Shown: positions 8,790-17,346 of the stretch, one piece after another
Numbering within the stretch: the first letter of the stretch is position 1
Layout of the letters: every line of letters starts with the position of its first letter
Assembly (NCBI RefSeq): GCF_938028775.1
Contig: NZ_CALIZG010000013.1
Location: 28,012 to 92,011 of the forward strand
Origin: Mogibacterium diversum_A
GTDB taxonomy: Bacteria; Bacillota; Clostridia; Peptostreptococcales; Anaerovoracaceae
DNA length: 64,000 nt
Reading direction: 5' to 3'
Translations under genes and position numbers: made by a program
Notes under the pieces: generated by a model
Database searches by the model: none
Told to the model about the DNA's origin: nothing
The model's input: the letters and a program-made list of their open reading frames with translations, nothing else

Positions 8790-10529
8790 ATGACAGATAA
8801 AGAATTGAAAGAGTTAAAAGACACACTATGGCATTCTGCAGATGTTCTTCGTGCCAGTGCTCATTTAGCTGCAAATAAATATGGACAGCCTATATTGGGG
8901 CTTATATTCCTTAGATATGCAGATATTTTATACAAACAGCATAAGGGAGAAATTGAAGCTGCATATAATCATCTTGAAGGTGGACGTATGGAAAAATCCA
9001 TCAAAGAAATCTCTATCGAAAAGTGTGGTTTCTATCTTCCAGAATGTGCTTATTATGACTTCATCAATGATGCACCGGACGATGCAAACAAGGCTGCCCT
9101 CGTTAAGAAAGCTATGGAAGCCATTGAAGATGAGAATCCTAAAATGAATGGTGTACTTCCAAAAGAAGTTTACTCTCAGTTAGTACCGGAAGAAGAGCCG
9201 GAACTTCTCTCTAATATCGTACGTATTTTCAAGGATATTCCAGAAAATAGCACAATTGATATCTTTGGTGAAATCTATGAGTATTTCTTAGGTAACTTTG
9301 CACTTGCAGAAGGTAAGGATGGTGGAACATTCTATACGCCTGCAACTGTTGTTAGATATATGGTTGAAGTATTGAATCCACAGCCGGGTGAAAAGAAGTT
9401 CTTAGATCCGGCCTGCGGTTCTGGCGGTATGTTCGTACAGGCTGCACGATACATGCATAATCATAATGCCAGTGAAAGCGATCAGATGACGTTCCGTTGT
9501 TATGGTGTGGAAAAAGAACCGGATACTGTAAAACTTGCTAAAATGAACCTTCTTCTTAATAATGTCCGTGGCGATATAACAAAAGCTAACTCATTCTATT
9601 CTGATCCGTATAACGCATTTGGTCGGTTTGATTATGTAATGGCTAATCCTCCGTTTAACGTAGATGAAGTTGTGATTGAGAGGGTTTCTGACGATGCGCG
9701 TTTCAATACCTATGGTGTGCCAAGAAACAAAAGCAAATCAACTAAGAAGAAATCAGATAAGAAAGAAACTGTACCTAACGCAAACTATTTGTGGATTGGC
9801 TACTTCGCTACTGCCTTAAACGAAAATGGCAAGGCCGCACTTGTTATGGCTAACTCTGCTTCTGATGCATCCGGTTCAGAATACGACATTAGAAAGAAAA
9901 TGATTGAAGAAGGCATCCTCTCACAGATGGTAACTTTACCTTCTAATATGTTCTCATCAGTTACCCTTCCTGTAACACTTTGGTTCTTTGATAAGCAGAA
10001 GCCAAACAGTGATAAGAAAAATGAAATCTTATTTATTGATGCAAGAAATGTGTTCACACAGGTAGACAGAGCACATAGAAAGTTTTCCGATGAGCAGATT
10101 AAGAACCTTGGCGTTATCACAAAGCTCTATCATGGCGATACACAGGCACTTGTTGACTTGCTTGATGAATACAAAACAGAACTTGCGAATGCACCAGAAA
10201 CTTCTGATGATAAGGAGGTACTTACAAAAGCATATTGGCAGTCACAGATTGACTGGTTAACAGAAAGATTTCCGGATGGCGTATATACCGATGTTATCGG
10301 TCTTTGTAAAGTTGCTCCTATGGACGGAGAAGACGGAATCATTGACCAGGACTATTCTCTTAATGCAGGTCGTTATGTTGGTGTAGTGATTGAAGACGAT
10401 GGTTTAACTCAAGAAGAATTTAAAGATGAAATGTATTCTTTAAATGCAGAGTTTACTAAATTAAGTGCCGAGGCAAAATCCTTGGAAGAACTCATCGCAA
10501 ATAATCTGAAAGGATTGTTGGGTGAGTGA
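8790..10529 (+). CDS. hsdM: Type I restriction-modification system, DNA methyltransferase subunit M
   Basis: N6-adenine DNA methyltransferase subunit of 579 aa. An N-terminal HsdM_N helical domain (residues 8-170) contains LRYADILYKQ. The catalytic domain follows, with SAM-binding motif DPACGSGGMF (206-215) and catalytic motif MANPPFN (284-290). EYFLGNFALAEGKDGGTFYTP is the usual linker before motif I. It forms M2S with HsdS and, with HsdR, the restriction enzyme. The stop lies at the junction with hsdS. The gene uses AAA for lysine far more than flanking genes, which prefer AAG. Confidence 0.96.
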   Translation: MTDKELKELKDTLWHSADVLRASAHLAANKYGQPILGLIFLRYADILYKQHKGEIEAAYNHLEGGRMEKSIKEISIEKCGFYLPECAYYDFINDAPDDANKAALVKKAMEAIEDENPKMNGVLPKEVYSQLVPEEEPELLSNIVRIFKDIPENSTIDIFGEIYEYFLGNFALAEGKDGGTFYTPATVVRYMVEVLNPQPGEKKFLDPACGSGGMFVQAARYMHNHNASESDQMTFRCYGVEKEPDTVKLAKMNLLLNNVRGDITKANSFYSDPYNAFGRFDYVMANPPFNVDEVVIERVSDDARFNTYGVPRNKSKSTKKKSDKKETVPNANYLWIGYFATALNENGKAALVMANSASDASGSEYDIRKKMIEEGILSQMVTLPSNMFSSVTLPVTLWFFDKQKPNSDKKNEILFIDARNVFTQVDRAHRKFSDEQIKNLGVITKLYHGDTQALVDLLDEYKTELANAPETSDDKEVLTKAYWQSQIDWLTERFPDGVYTDVIGLCKVAPMDGEDGIIDQDYSLNAGRYVGVVIEDDGLTQEEFKDEMYSLNAEFTKLSAEAKSLEELIANNLKGLLGE

Positions 10530-10530
10530 G

Positions 10531-11667
10531 ATGGAATATGTGAAATTGGGGAATATTGCAAAATTTCGTTATGGAAAGATGCCTGATAAAGATAAGTTTC
10601 TTGACGATGGATATCCTGTTTTCAGCGGATATAGAATAACAGGATATTATAGTGAATATATGGTTGAAAATCCGACTTTAATTGTGGTAGCAAGAGGAGT
10701 TGGAGGTACAGGGGATGTAAAAATTTCACCGCCAAAATCTTATATCACGAATCTATCTATCATTGTTGATCTTGATGAAAGTGTTGCAGATATGCGTTAC
10801 CTATATTATCAATTTGTTTGCAATAATTTGAGATACTTGGATACGGGGGCGGCTCAATCACAAATCACAATAAATAATTTATCAAAACACAAAGCTTTAC
10901 TACCAAGACTTGTTATTCAAAAAAAGATTTCATCGATATTGACAACTTACGACAACCTAATCGAAAACAACAACAAGCGTATTCGCATCTTAGAGCAAAT
11001 GGCCGAAAATCTCTACAAGGAATGGTTTGTAAGATTCCGTTTTCCGGGGTTTGAAAATACAAAATTTACAGATGGTATTCCTTCGGATTGGCAGATATTA
11101 AGAATGAGTGACTTCTGCTATGTTACTGACGGAACTCATGATACCCCAAAACCTATAAACGATGGTGGTGTTCCATTGGTAACAGGAAAATGCATCAAAA
11201 ACGGATTTATCGATTTTAATGAACCATATAATATTAGTTATCAAGATCATGAATCAATCTCCAAAAGAAGTGGTTTGCAGACAGGGGATATTCTTTTCAG
11301 TAACATTGGAACTGTCGGTACTACATGTTTTGTAAATTATGATAGAGAATTCAGTGTAAAAAATGTCATTATTTTCAAACCCGGTAATATAAAGGTTTCA
11401 AATTTTTTATATTCGTGGCTGAATTCTGATTCAATTCAAGCGATATTTGCAACACAAACCAATGGAGCATCGCAACAATTTGTGGGCTTGAATTTTATGA
11501 GAAGGTTCAAAATTTTAGTTCCAAACGAGAATGTATTAGATTTATATTCAGATAGAATCAAATCTATACGGACTGAGATAGTTAAATTGCATGATATTAA
11601 TGAGAATTTGACTAAGCAACGAGATATGCTATTACCACGCTTAATGCGCGGAAAACTTGAAGTTTAA
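10531..11667 (+). CDS. hsdS: Type I restriction-modification system, specificity subunit S
   Basis: Target-recognition subunit of about 378 aa. Layout: first recognition domain (1-135), a conserved coiled-coil spacer ending ILEQMAENLYKEWFVRFRFPG (about 145-180), second recognition domain (about 185-335) and a C-terminal coiled coil ending TKQRDMLLPRLMRGKLEV. Both halves are intact, so a bipartite target is expected. Start: the ATG at 10531 is used; a GTG at 10522 in frame would overlap hsdM by 8 bases and has AAAGG upstream, so it remains possible. There is no second or truncated hsdS and no recombinase in the cassette, so no sign of phase-variable shuffling. Confidence 0.94.
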   Translation: MEYVKLGNIAKFRYGKMPDKDKFLDDGYPVFSGYRITGYYSEYMVENPTLIVVARGVGGTGDVKISPPKSYITNLSIIVDLDESVADMRYLYYQFVCNNLRYLDTGAAQSQITINNLSKHKALLPRLVIQKKISSILTTYDNLIENNNKRIRILEQMAENLYKEWFVRFRFPGFENTKFTDGIPSDWQILRMSDFCYVTDGTHDTPKPINDGGVPLVTGKCIKNGFIDFNEPYNISYQDHESISKRSGLQTGDILFSNIGTVGTTCFVNYDREFSVKNVIIFKPGNIKVSNFLYSWLNSDSIQAIFATQTNGASQQFVGLNFMRRFKILVPNENVLDLYSDRIKSIRTEIVKLHDINENLTKQRDMLLPRLMRGKLEV

Positions 11668-11679
11668 GGAGATGTTCAT

Positions 11680-14600
11680 ATGCATAATTTTATATCTGAA
11701 GGCGATATAGAACAGGCCATACTTTCAAAATTAAAAGCTGAGCCATTTAAATATGATATCCTCGTTTGCGATGCTGATCCAAGTAAGCGTGATGACTTGA
11801 ACGATGGTACAGGAAGAAGTTCTAAGAAAGAATGTGTTCTTCCCGATGTTATGATGTCTTCTCTTAAGCGTATTAATCCAGCTATCAAAGAAGATAAAAT
11901 TAAGGAGATAGTAAAGACACTAAGGCAAGATTATACGGGAACAGACATCATAGATACAAACTACAAATTATATAGACAAATTCGAAACGATATAAAAATC
12001 ACCGTTCACAGAAACGGAAAAGATGACTTTGATTTTGTAAAGCTAATCGATTTTGAGCATCCTGAGAACAACACTTTCACAGCAGTTTCTCAGATGTGGA
12101 TTCAGGGGAAGGTCTACTACAGAAGACCGGATATCCTTATCTTCATCAATGGTATGCCCCTTGTGTTTATCGAACTAAAAAATAGCATTGTTAAGATTGA
12201 AGAAGCTTACAACAAGAATCTGAAAGATTACATGCGAGATATTCCGAATCTATTTGCATTTAATCAAATTTGTGTGCTCTCAAATGGTTTGGAGACGAAG
12301 CTTGGTACATTTAATGCGACCTATGACTATTTCTTTGAATGGCTCAAGGTTGATAGCGAAAAGGAAAATTTGGACAGAGAAGCTATTAGCTCAGCTGAAA
12401 ATGTAAAAGATAGTTCTGTAAGATACTTTGTAGATGGTCTATTAAAAAAGGATAGATTGATTGATTATATTGAAAACTTCATTCTCTTTGAAAACCAGAG
12501 AACCAAGATTATCGCTAAGAACCACCAGTATTTAGGGGTTAATAACCTGATGGAATCTGTGAAAAACAGAAAAGAATTGAACGGTAAGCTCGGTGTTTTC
12601 TGGCATACACAGGGTTCGGGCAAATCCTATTCTATGGTTATGTTTGCGCGTAAAGTGAAACGTAAGATTCAAGGTAATTTCTCTTTTCTCGTTATTACAG
12701 ACCGTGAAGATTTAGATACACAGATTCATAAGAATTTTGTGCGTACAGAGGTTATTGGTTCTAAAGAAGAATGTCAGCCAAAGGACAGCAAGCAGTTAAG
12801 AGATTTCTTGACTACGAATAAGGCGTTTATCTTCACGCTGATTCATAAGTTCAGATATGATAAGACAAAGAAATATCCAGTGCTTTCTACTCGTGACGAT
12901 ATTATTGTCCTTGTTGATGAAGCACATAGAACGCAATATAAGGATTTAGCAGAGAATATGAGAACTGCACTTCCGAATGCTAACTTTGTTGCATTTACCG
13001 GAACACCTCTTCTTGGCACAAAACGTCTTACAAATCAGTGGTTTGGAGATTATGTATCAGAGTATAATTTTGCCCAGTCTGTTGAAGACGGCTCTACAGT
13101 ACCTTTATTCTATTCCAGGCGAGTTCCGGAAGTTGGGCTTGAGAACGATTTCCTTGACGATGACCTTGTGGATATTATTGAAGAAGAAAATCTTAACGAA
13201 GATGAAACGCGTCTCCTAGAGAATGCGTCTTCACGTATCCTTGAAGTTATCAAGAGAGATGATCGCCTAGATAAAGTGGCGCAGGACATAGCTTGTCATT
13301 TTCCGAGACGTGGGTTCCTTGGAAAAGGAATGGTTATATCTGTCGATAAGTACACTGTTGTCAAAATGTATGACAAAGTTCAGCATTACTGGGCTATAGA
13401 AAAGCAGAATATCATGAAAGAGCGAAACAAAGCTTCTACCAAAGAAGAATGTGATCAGCTCACTCGCATTCTTGCTTATATGAATAAGGTTGAAATGGCT
13501 GTTATCATTTCAGAGGAAAATGATGAAGAAACCAAGTTTGTGAAGCAAGGTCTAAAGATATCTGAGCATCGTGCAAAGATGAAAGAAATCACACCGGACG
13601 GCAGAGATATTGAGGATAGATTCAAAGATCCTAATGACTCACTGCAGCTCGTATTCGTGTGTGCTATGTGGCTAACAGGATTTGATGTAAAGAACTTATC
13701 TACACTTTATCTTGATAAACCAATGAAAGGCCACACGCTGATGCAGGCGATTGCTCGTGCTAACAGAGTGTATCCTGGAAAACCTGCCGGAATTATCGTT
13801 GATTATGTAAATGTATTTAAATACATGAAGAAGGCATTAACTGAATATGCGACTGGTGATGACGGCACAGACTTCCCTGCAAAAGATATTGATCAGCTAA
13901 TAGGTTATATTGACGGCACTATTGATGAGGCGGATTCTTTCCTAATGTCATTGAACATCGAACTAGAAAAGATAATTGCTGACTCTAATACACTGGATAA
14001 ACTGGATGCATTAAGAAGTGCTTATGACACTATCGTTGCAAAAGATGATAATAAAGAGAAGTTCAAAGTTATCCTTAACACGTTGACAAATCTCTATGAA
14101 GCATCAAAGCCGGAAATTTTCGAGAAGAATTGGAGCAATGATAAGTTTGCACCACTTGTGTATCTACACGGACTTTTATATCACACTATTGATGATGAAA
14201 AAGTAGCTAGTGCTAGACAGAAAATGAATCAGGTATTAGATGGTAGTGTTACTGCAAGTCAAGATTTCGTTAATTGTGTGCGCGAGGAACCTGCAAAGTA
14301 CATGATAAAAGGCACAAAGGCTATTGATCTTTCTAAGGTTGATGTTGAGCAATTGAGAAAAGAAATCAAGGTTGCTGAGTATAAAGCTATTGAGATTAAC
14401 GACTTGAAGGAATACATTGAACAAGCACTCGAACAGATGCTTAATAGAAACTGTACGAGAACCAAGTTCTCAGAACGTTTTAAGCGCATCATTGATTCCT
14501 ATAACGCAGGTGGTACTGAAAATGAGGATTATTACGAGCAACTTGTAAAACTTCTTGAAGAACTTCGTCAAGAGGATAATCGTGCTAATACAGAAGGTCT

Positions 14601-14916
14601 TACTGAAGAGGAATTAGAGATTTACGATTTACTGATTGCAGGAAAGAAATTAACACAAGCTGAAGAACAAAAAGTAAAACTCTCAGCTAAGAATCTTTAT
14701 AAGAAGCTAGTCGATAATCGTAGTAGTCTTCTGGTAGTAGATTGGTACAAGGATGAACAGCCACGTGCCAAATTGAAATATGAGGTTGAGCTATCGCTGA
14801 ATGATGATCTGCCTGAAAGTTATGATAAAGCAGCGTTTGATTCTAAGGTATCCTTGCTTATGAATCATTTTGTGGATATGGCGGTTCAAGGATATGGTTG
14901 GATTGGTGCTGCGTAA
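11680..14916 (+). CDS. hsdR: Type I restriction endonuclease, motor/nuclease subunit R
   Basis: Subunit of 1078 aa combining nuclease and DNA translocase. The N-terminal PD-(D/E)xK nuclease shows D151 in RRPDILIF and E165-x-K167 in VFIELKN. The SF2 helicase core has Walker A TQGSGKS (310-316), DEAH box VDEAHR (412-417), AFTGTPL, and ARANRVYPGK as motif VI-like. The C-terminal region is helical and probably contacts the methylase core. The ATG follows AAGGAGATGTTCAT and lies 12 bp after hsdS. All catalytic residues are present, so restriction should be active. Confidence 0.96.
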   Translation: MHNFISEGDIEQAILSKLKAEPFKYDILVCDADPSKRDDLNDGTGRSSKKECVLPDVMMSSLKRINPAIKEDKIKEIVKTLRQDYTGTDIIDTNYKLYRQIRNDIKITVHRNGKDDFDFVKLIDFEHPENNTFTAVSQMWIQGKVYYRRPDILIFINGMPLVFIELKNSIVKIEEAYNKNLKDYMRDIPNLFAFNQICVLSNGLETKLGTFNATYDYFFEWLKVDSEKENLDREAISSAENVKDSSVRYFVDGLLKKDRLIDYIENFILFENQRTKIIAKNHQYLGVNNLMESVKNRKELNGKLGVFWHTQGSGKSYSMVMFARKVKRKIQGNFSFLVITDREDLDTQIHKNFVRTEVIGSKEECQPKDSKQLRDFLTTNKAFIFTLIHKFRYDKTKKYPVLSTRDDIIVLVDEAHRTQYKDLAENMRTALPNANFVAFTGTPLLGTKRLTNQWFGDYVSEYNFAQSVEDGSTVPLFYSRRVPEVGLENDFLDDDLVDIIEEENLNEDETRLLENASSRILEVIKRDDRLDKVAQDIACHFPRRGFLGKGMVISVDKYTVVKMYDKVQHYWAIEKQNIMKERNKASTKEECDQLTRILAYMNKVEMAVIISEENDEETKFVKQGLKISEHRAKMKEITPDGRDIEDRFKDPNDSLQLVFVCAMWLTGFDVKNLSTLYLDKPMKGHTLMQAIARANRVYPGKPAGIIVDYVNVFKYMKKALTEYATGDDGTDFPAKDIDQLIGYIDGTIDEADSFLMSLNIELEKIIADSNTLDKLDALRSAYDTIVAKDDNKEKFKVILNTLTNLYEASKPEIFEKNWSNDKFAPLVYLHGLLYHTIDDEKVASARQKMNQVLDGSVTASQDFVNCVREEPAKYMIKGTKAIDLSKVDVEQLRKEIKVAEYKAIEINDLKEYIEQALEQMLNRNCTRTKFSERFKRIIDSYNAGGTENEDYYEQLVKLLEELRQEDNRANTEGLTEEELEIYDLLIAGKKLTQAEEQKVKLSAKNLYKKLVDNRSSLLVVDWYKDEQPRAKLKYEVELSLNDDLPESYDKAAFDSKVSLLMNHFVDMAVQGYGWIGAA

Positions 14917-14928
14917 GGAGGTTAAATC

Positions 14929-16272
14929 ATGTTTTTTGATAAAAGAGATTTGAGAGTATTTGACAATGCTGATTCAAGAGCTTATTTTGAGGAAATTCTT
15001 CAGTCCTATTATAGTAAGAATTACAGAGCTTCTGTAGTATTGCTTTATTCATTCATTATCTATGACTTATACAATAAATTACAAACAATGGATTCTGAAG
15101 GAGATTCCAAAGCAACAAAAAAATTGTCAGAAATAAACAAGATGATTCAGGATGATGAAAAGTACTCGAAGGTCGAAAATGAAATAATCCAATTTTTTAA
15201 AGATAATTGTGCGCTGTATTTTGAAAGATTTACAGAAGATATAGATTATCTGAAAAACTGTAGAAATAAATGTGCACACTTGAAGGTTAATGATAATTCT
15301 TTGTTTACTCCTAGTGATTACCATGCTAGAATGCTAATCTGTTCCATGTATGATAATATCCTATCGGTAAAAGCCCCGTTTATCATGGATTTATTTTCAT
15401 TCGTTGAAAACGATGTGGAAGCTTATAGCCAGACAATATCATTTAGTCCAAATAATAGTATTGATGAATCAATTATTACTAACATTAAGAATAAATATTT
15501 AGAAAGAATGACGTATGACTCATTAAAGACGTCGTACAAAACATTTATAAAATTATTACTTGTTTCAGAAGATGAACATTGCGAAGAAAACGCAACTGGA
15601 TTATATATGTTTGCGTATGCAATAACTGAATATTTAATTCAAAATGGGCACTCAAATATTTTCAATGATGATGGTGTATTAAATATCTTTTCTAGAATTC
15701 AAATAGATAAACTAAAAGCTAGTGATTTGAAAAGAAATGCATTAGTCGGATTAATTACGACATTTCCGGCTGTGATGGATAGACTTAAAGATTTTGCAGA
15801 TTTGTTTTCATATATATCCGAATGTGTATTGTTGAAACCTCAGAGTTTATGTTACTATCACGCATTTTATCCAAGAGATAAACAGACAATATATGAGTTT
15901 TTCAAAGAACATGATGAACTACACACTCCACAATCAATTAGGACTTTATATAATTCTCTAAAAGAGGATAACAGTTTTTCTCTGGTAGAATTCACTGAAC
16001 TTATGGCTGGATCTATACCTTCATTTAATGGATTTTGTGATGCGGATTGCTTTATGGCATTTTTTATTGAAAATATAGAATTGTTTGAATTAGAGCAGAT
16101 AAAGAATATACGCAATATTTATCAATCAAAACCCCAGTGTACGAATCGTGGAAATTATTCATCTGAAGATTTAAAAGTTAAAGAGTATATCGACAAACTA
16201 GAAAATCCTGATCGAGTGGAGGGTGCAGAAACAGTACCGGAGGCTGATCTTAACGAAGATTTTCCATTTTAG
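14929..16272 (+). CDS. HEPN-motif protein in the type I restriction operon
   Basis: Protein of 447 aa that I do not recognise as a named family. The N-terminal third is predicted all-helical: YRASVVLLYSFIIYDLYNKL at 32-51, then a helix before R112. It contains R112-N113-K-C-A-H117, matching the HEPN RNase signature R(N/D/H)x3-5H, followed by a hydrophobic helix. The rest (about 150-447) is helical without a recognised motif; no ATPase or nuclease motif is visible. It begins 12 bp after hsdR behind AAGGAGGTTAAATC and shares the AT-rich composition of the hsd genes. HEPN proteins in defence loci cut tRNA or mRNA (for example PrrC, RloC, LsoA); a guard or abortive role here is inference. Confidence 0.6.
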   Translation: MFFDKRDLRVFDNADSRAYFEEILQSYYSKNYRASVVLLYSFIIYDLYNKLQTMDSEGDSKATKKLSEINKMIQDDEKYSKVENEIIQFFKDNCALYFERFTEDIDYLKNCRNKCAHLKVNDNSLFTPSDYHARMLICSMYDNILSVKAPFIMDLFSFVENDVEAYSQTISFSPNNSIDESIITNIKNKYLERMTYDSLKTSYKTFIKLLLVSEDEHCEENATGLYMFAYAITEYLIQNGHSNIFNDDGVLNIFSRIQIDKLKASDLKRNALVGLITTFPAVMDRLKDFADLFSYISECVLLKPQSLCYYHAFYPRDKQTIYEFFKEHDELHTPQSIRTLYNSLKEDNSFSLVEFTELMAGSIPSFNGFCDADCFMAFFIENIELFELEQIKNIRNIYQSKPQCTNRGNYSSEDLKVKEYIDKLENPDRVEGAETVPEADLNEDFPF

Positions 16273-16275
16273 AAA

Positions 16276-16320
16276 AATAACCACACTAGAGCAAATCAAC
16301 ACTCTAGTGTGGTTATTCTT
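16276..16320 (+). terminator. Bidirectional terminator closing the restriction cassette
   Basis: Perfect 16-bp stem: AATAACCACACTAGAG (16276-16291) with CTCTAGTGTGGTTATT (16302-16317) around a 10-base loop, flanked by A-rich and T-rich tails. It separates the plus-strand cassette from the convergent lipoprotein gene and can serve both. Confidence 0.85.
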
Positions 16321-16429
16321 TATTCCTCTGCATGAAGGCGGTTACTCAAAAATCTGATGTTTTGTCGAAGCCCTAAGTTACACCACCTTTAGCTGAGCTT
16401 TTTCGTGGTCAATTATTTATATGTTATGG

Positions 16430-17032
16430 CTATCTATATTCATAGTGTCCTGGCACATCGACCTTCCATTCCGGTTTAGTCACCCAGCCTTTAGGCAGAT
16501 GATCGCCTTTGCACTCGAAGTTAGGATCGGTTTTGCGTTTCTCGGCTATGTATTCATTCCTATGTGCAGCTTGTTCAGCAGGACTATTAAACTCTCTTCC
16601 GCATCTACATTTGAAAACCTTTTTCTGTTCGTAGTGACCTTGTTCTGGAACCCAGACCTTGTGCTTCGCTGTAGTTGATGATGAACTAGAAGAGGAGCTT
16701 GAAGTATTGGATGTGCTTGAAGAACTTGATTTCTCATTCTTCTTACTCTTATCCTTATCCTTGTCTTTGTTTTTGTCCGTATCCTTGGATTTTTCTTTAT
16801 CCGAGCCATTTCCTGCGCTTGAACTCGATGAACTGTCGGAGTTCTCTGAACCCCCTTTGCTATCGGTAGAAGCAGCCTCTGTCTGTTTATGCTTCTTCGC
16901 ATTAGAGTTCTCTTTGGACGCAGCTGAATCACAACCTGTGAGAGCTACTGCGATAATCAGAAGCATCGATAAGATGAAGGCAATCCCGAGTCGCCCACGA
17001 TTCTTTATTCTCAATTTAGAAATTCTGCCCAT
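16430..17032 (-). CDS. Lipoprotein with Ser/Lys/Asp linker and Cys/His-rich C-terminal domain
   Basis: Secreted lipoprotein of 200 aa. A lipobox ALTGC (Cys about 34) ends the signal peptide. Residues 35-125 are low-complexity (runs of Ser, KDKDKDK), a flexible spacer across the wall. The C-terminal 75 residues hold CRCG, a following His (AAH) and a later C-x3-H pair (CKGDH), arranged like a metal-binding finger. They are flanked by two copies of a W-x-V-P-x-GHYE motif (WVPEQGHYE, WKVDVPGHYE). Similar finger-plus-HYE modules occur in other Firmicute surface proteins of unknown function. The gene is convergent with the restriction cassette and divergent from the giant LRR gene. Confidence 0.8.
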   Translation of the reverse strand: MGRISKLRIKNRGRLGIAFILSMLLIIAVALTGCDSAASKENSNAKKHKQTEAASTDSKGGSENSDSSSSSSAGNGSDKEKSKDTDKNKDKDKDKSKKNEKSSSSSTSNTSSSSSSSSSTTAKHKVWVPEQGHYEQKKVFKCRCGREFNSPAEQAAHRNEYIAEKRKTDPNFECKGDHLPKGWVTKPEWKVDVPGHYEYR

Positions 17033-17346
17033 AATTTTCTCTATCCCCTATGTATATCTTATTTACCTCATGTCATCCAAATATATAGATATATAGAAAA
17101 CATACGCACGTACCTGCGGTTAAATAAAAATATCTGTTATTATAGCATTTAAAATCGCTTCTTCACCCCAAGAAAGTAGACTATAAGTATTATCAATACA
17201 AGTCTCGTTATGTATATAAAACTTCAATCTGAATATTTATGCAGGCAGAGAGCAATGACGTTAGATACATTGTAAAATGTACAGATAATATTACGTATAT
17301 ACATCTTATATTCATCTCAAATTTTATAGAAAAGAAGGACAAAGAC
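17033..17346. other. 314-bp divergent promoter region
   Basis: Lies between the lipoprotein gene (minus) and the LRR protein gene (plus). It is AT-rich, with a TATAAT on the minus strand at 17144-17139 that could serve the lipoprotein. No convincing plus-strand -35/-10 pair was found. An open frame leads upstream of the LRR start, but its 36 codons do not look like protein and the signal peptide begins at 17347. Confidence 0.4.

Noticed and set aside
14929..16272. Calling the HEPN protein PrrC
   Set aside because: PrrC has a large ABC ATPase part with Walker motifs, none of which is present here.
8299..16320. Prophage or transposon carrying the restriction genes
   Set aside because: No integrase, transposase, phage genes, terminal inverted repeats or target duplications were found.
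17239..17346. 36 extra codons before the LRR signal peptide
   Set aside because: The signal peptide and ribosome site define the start at 17347.
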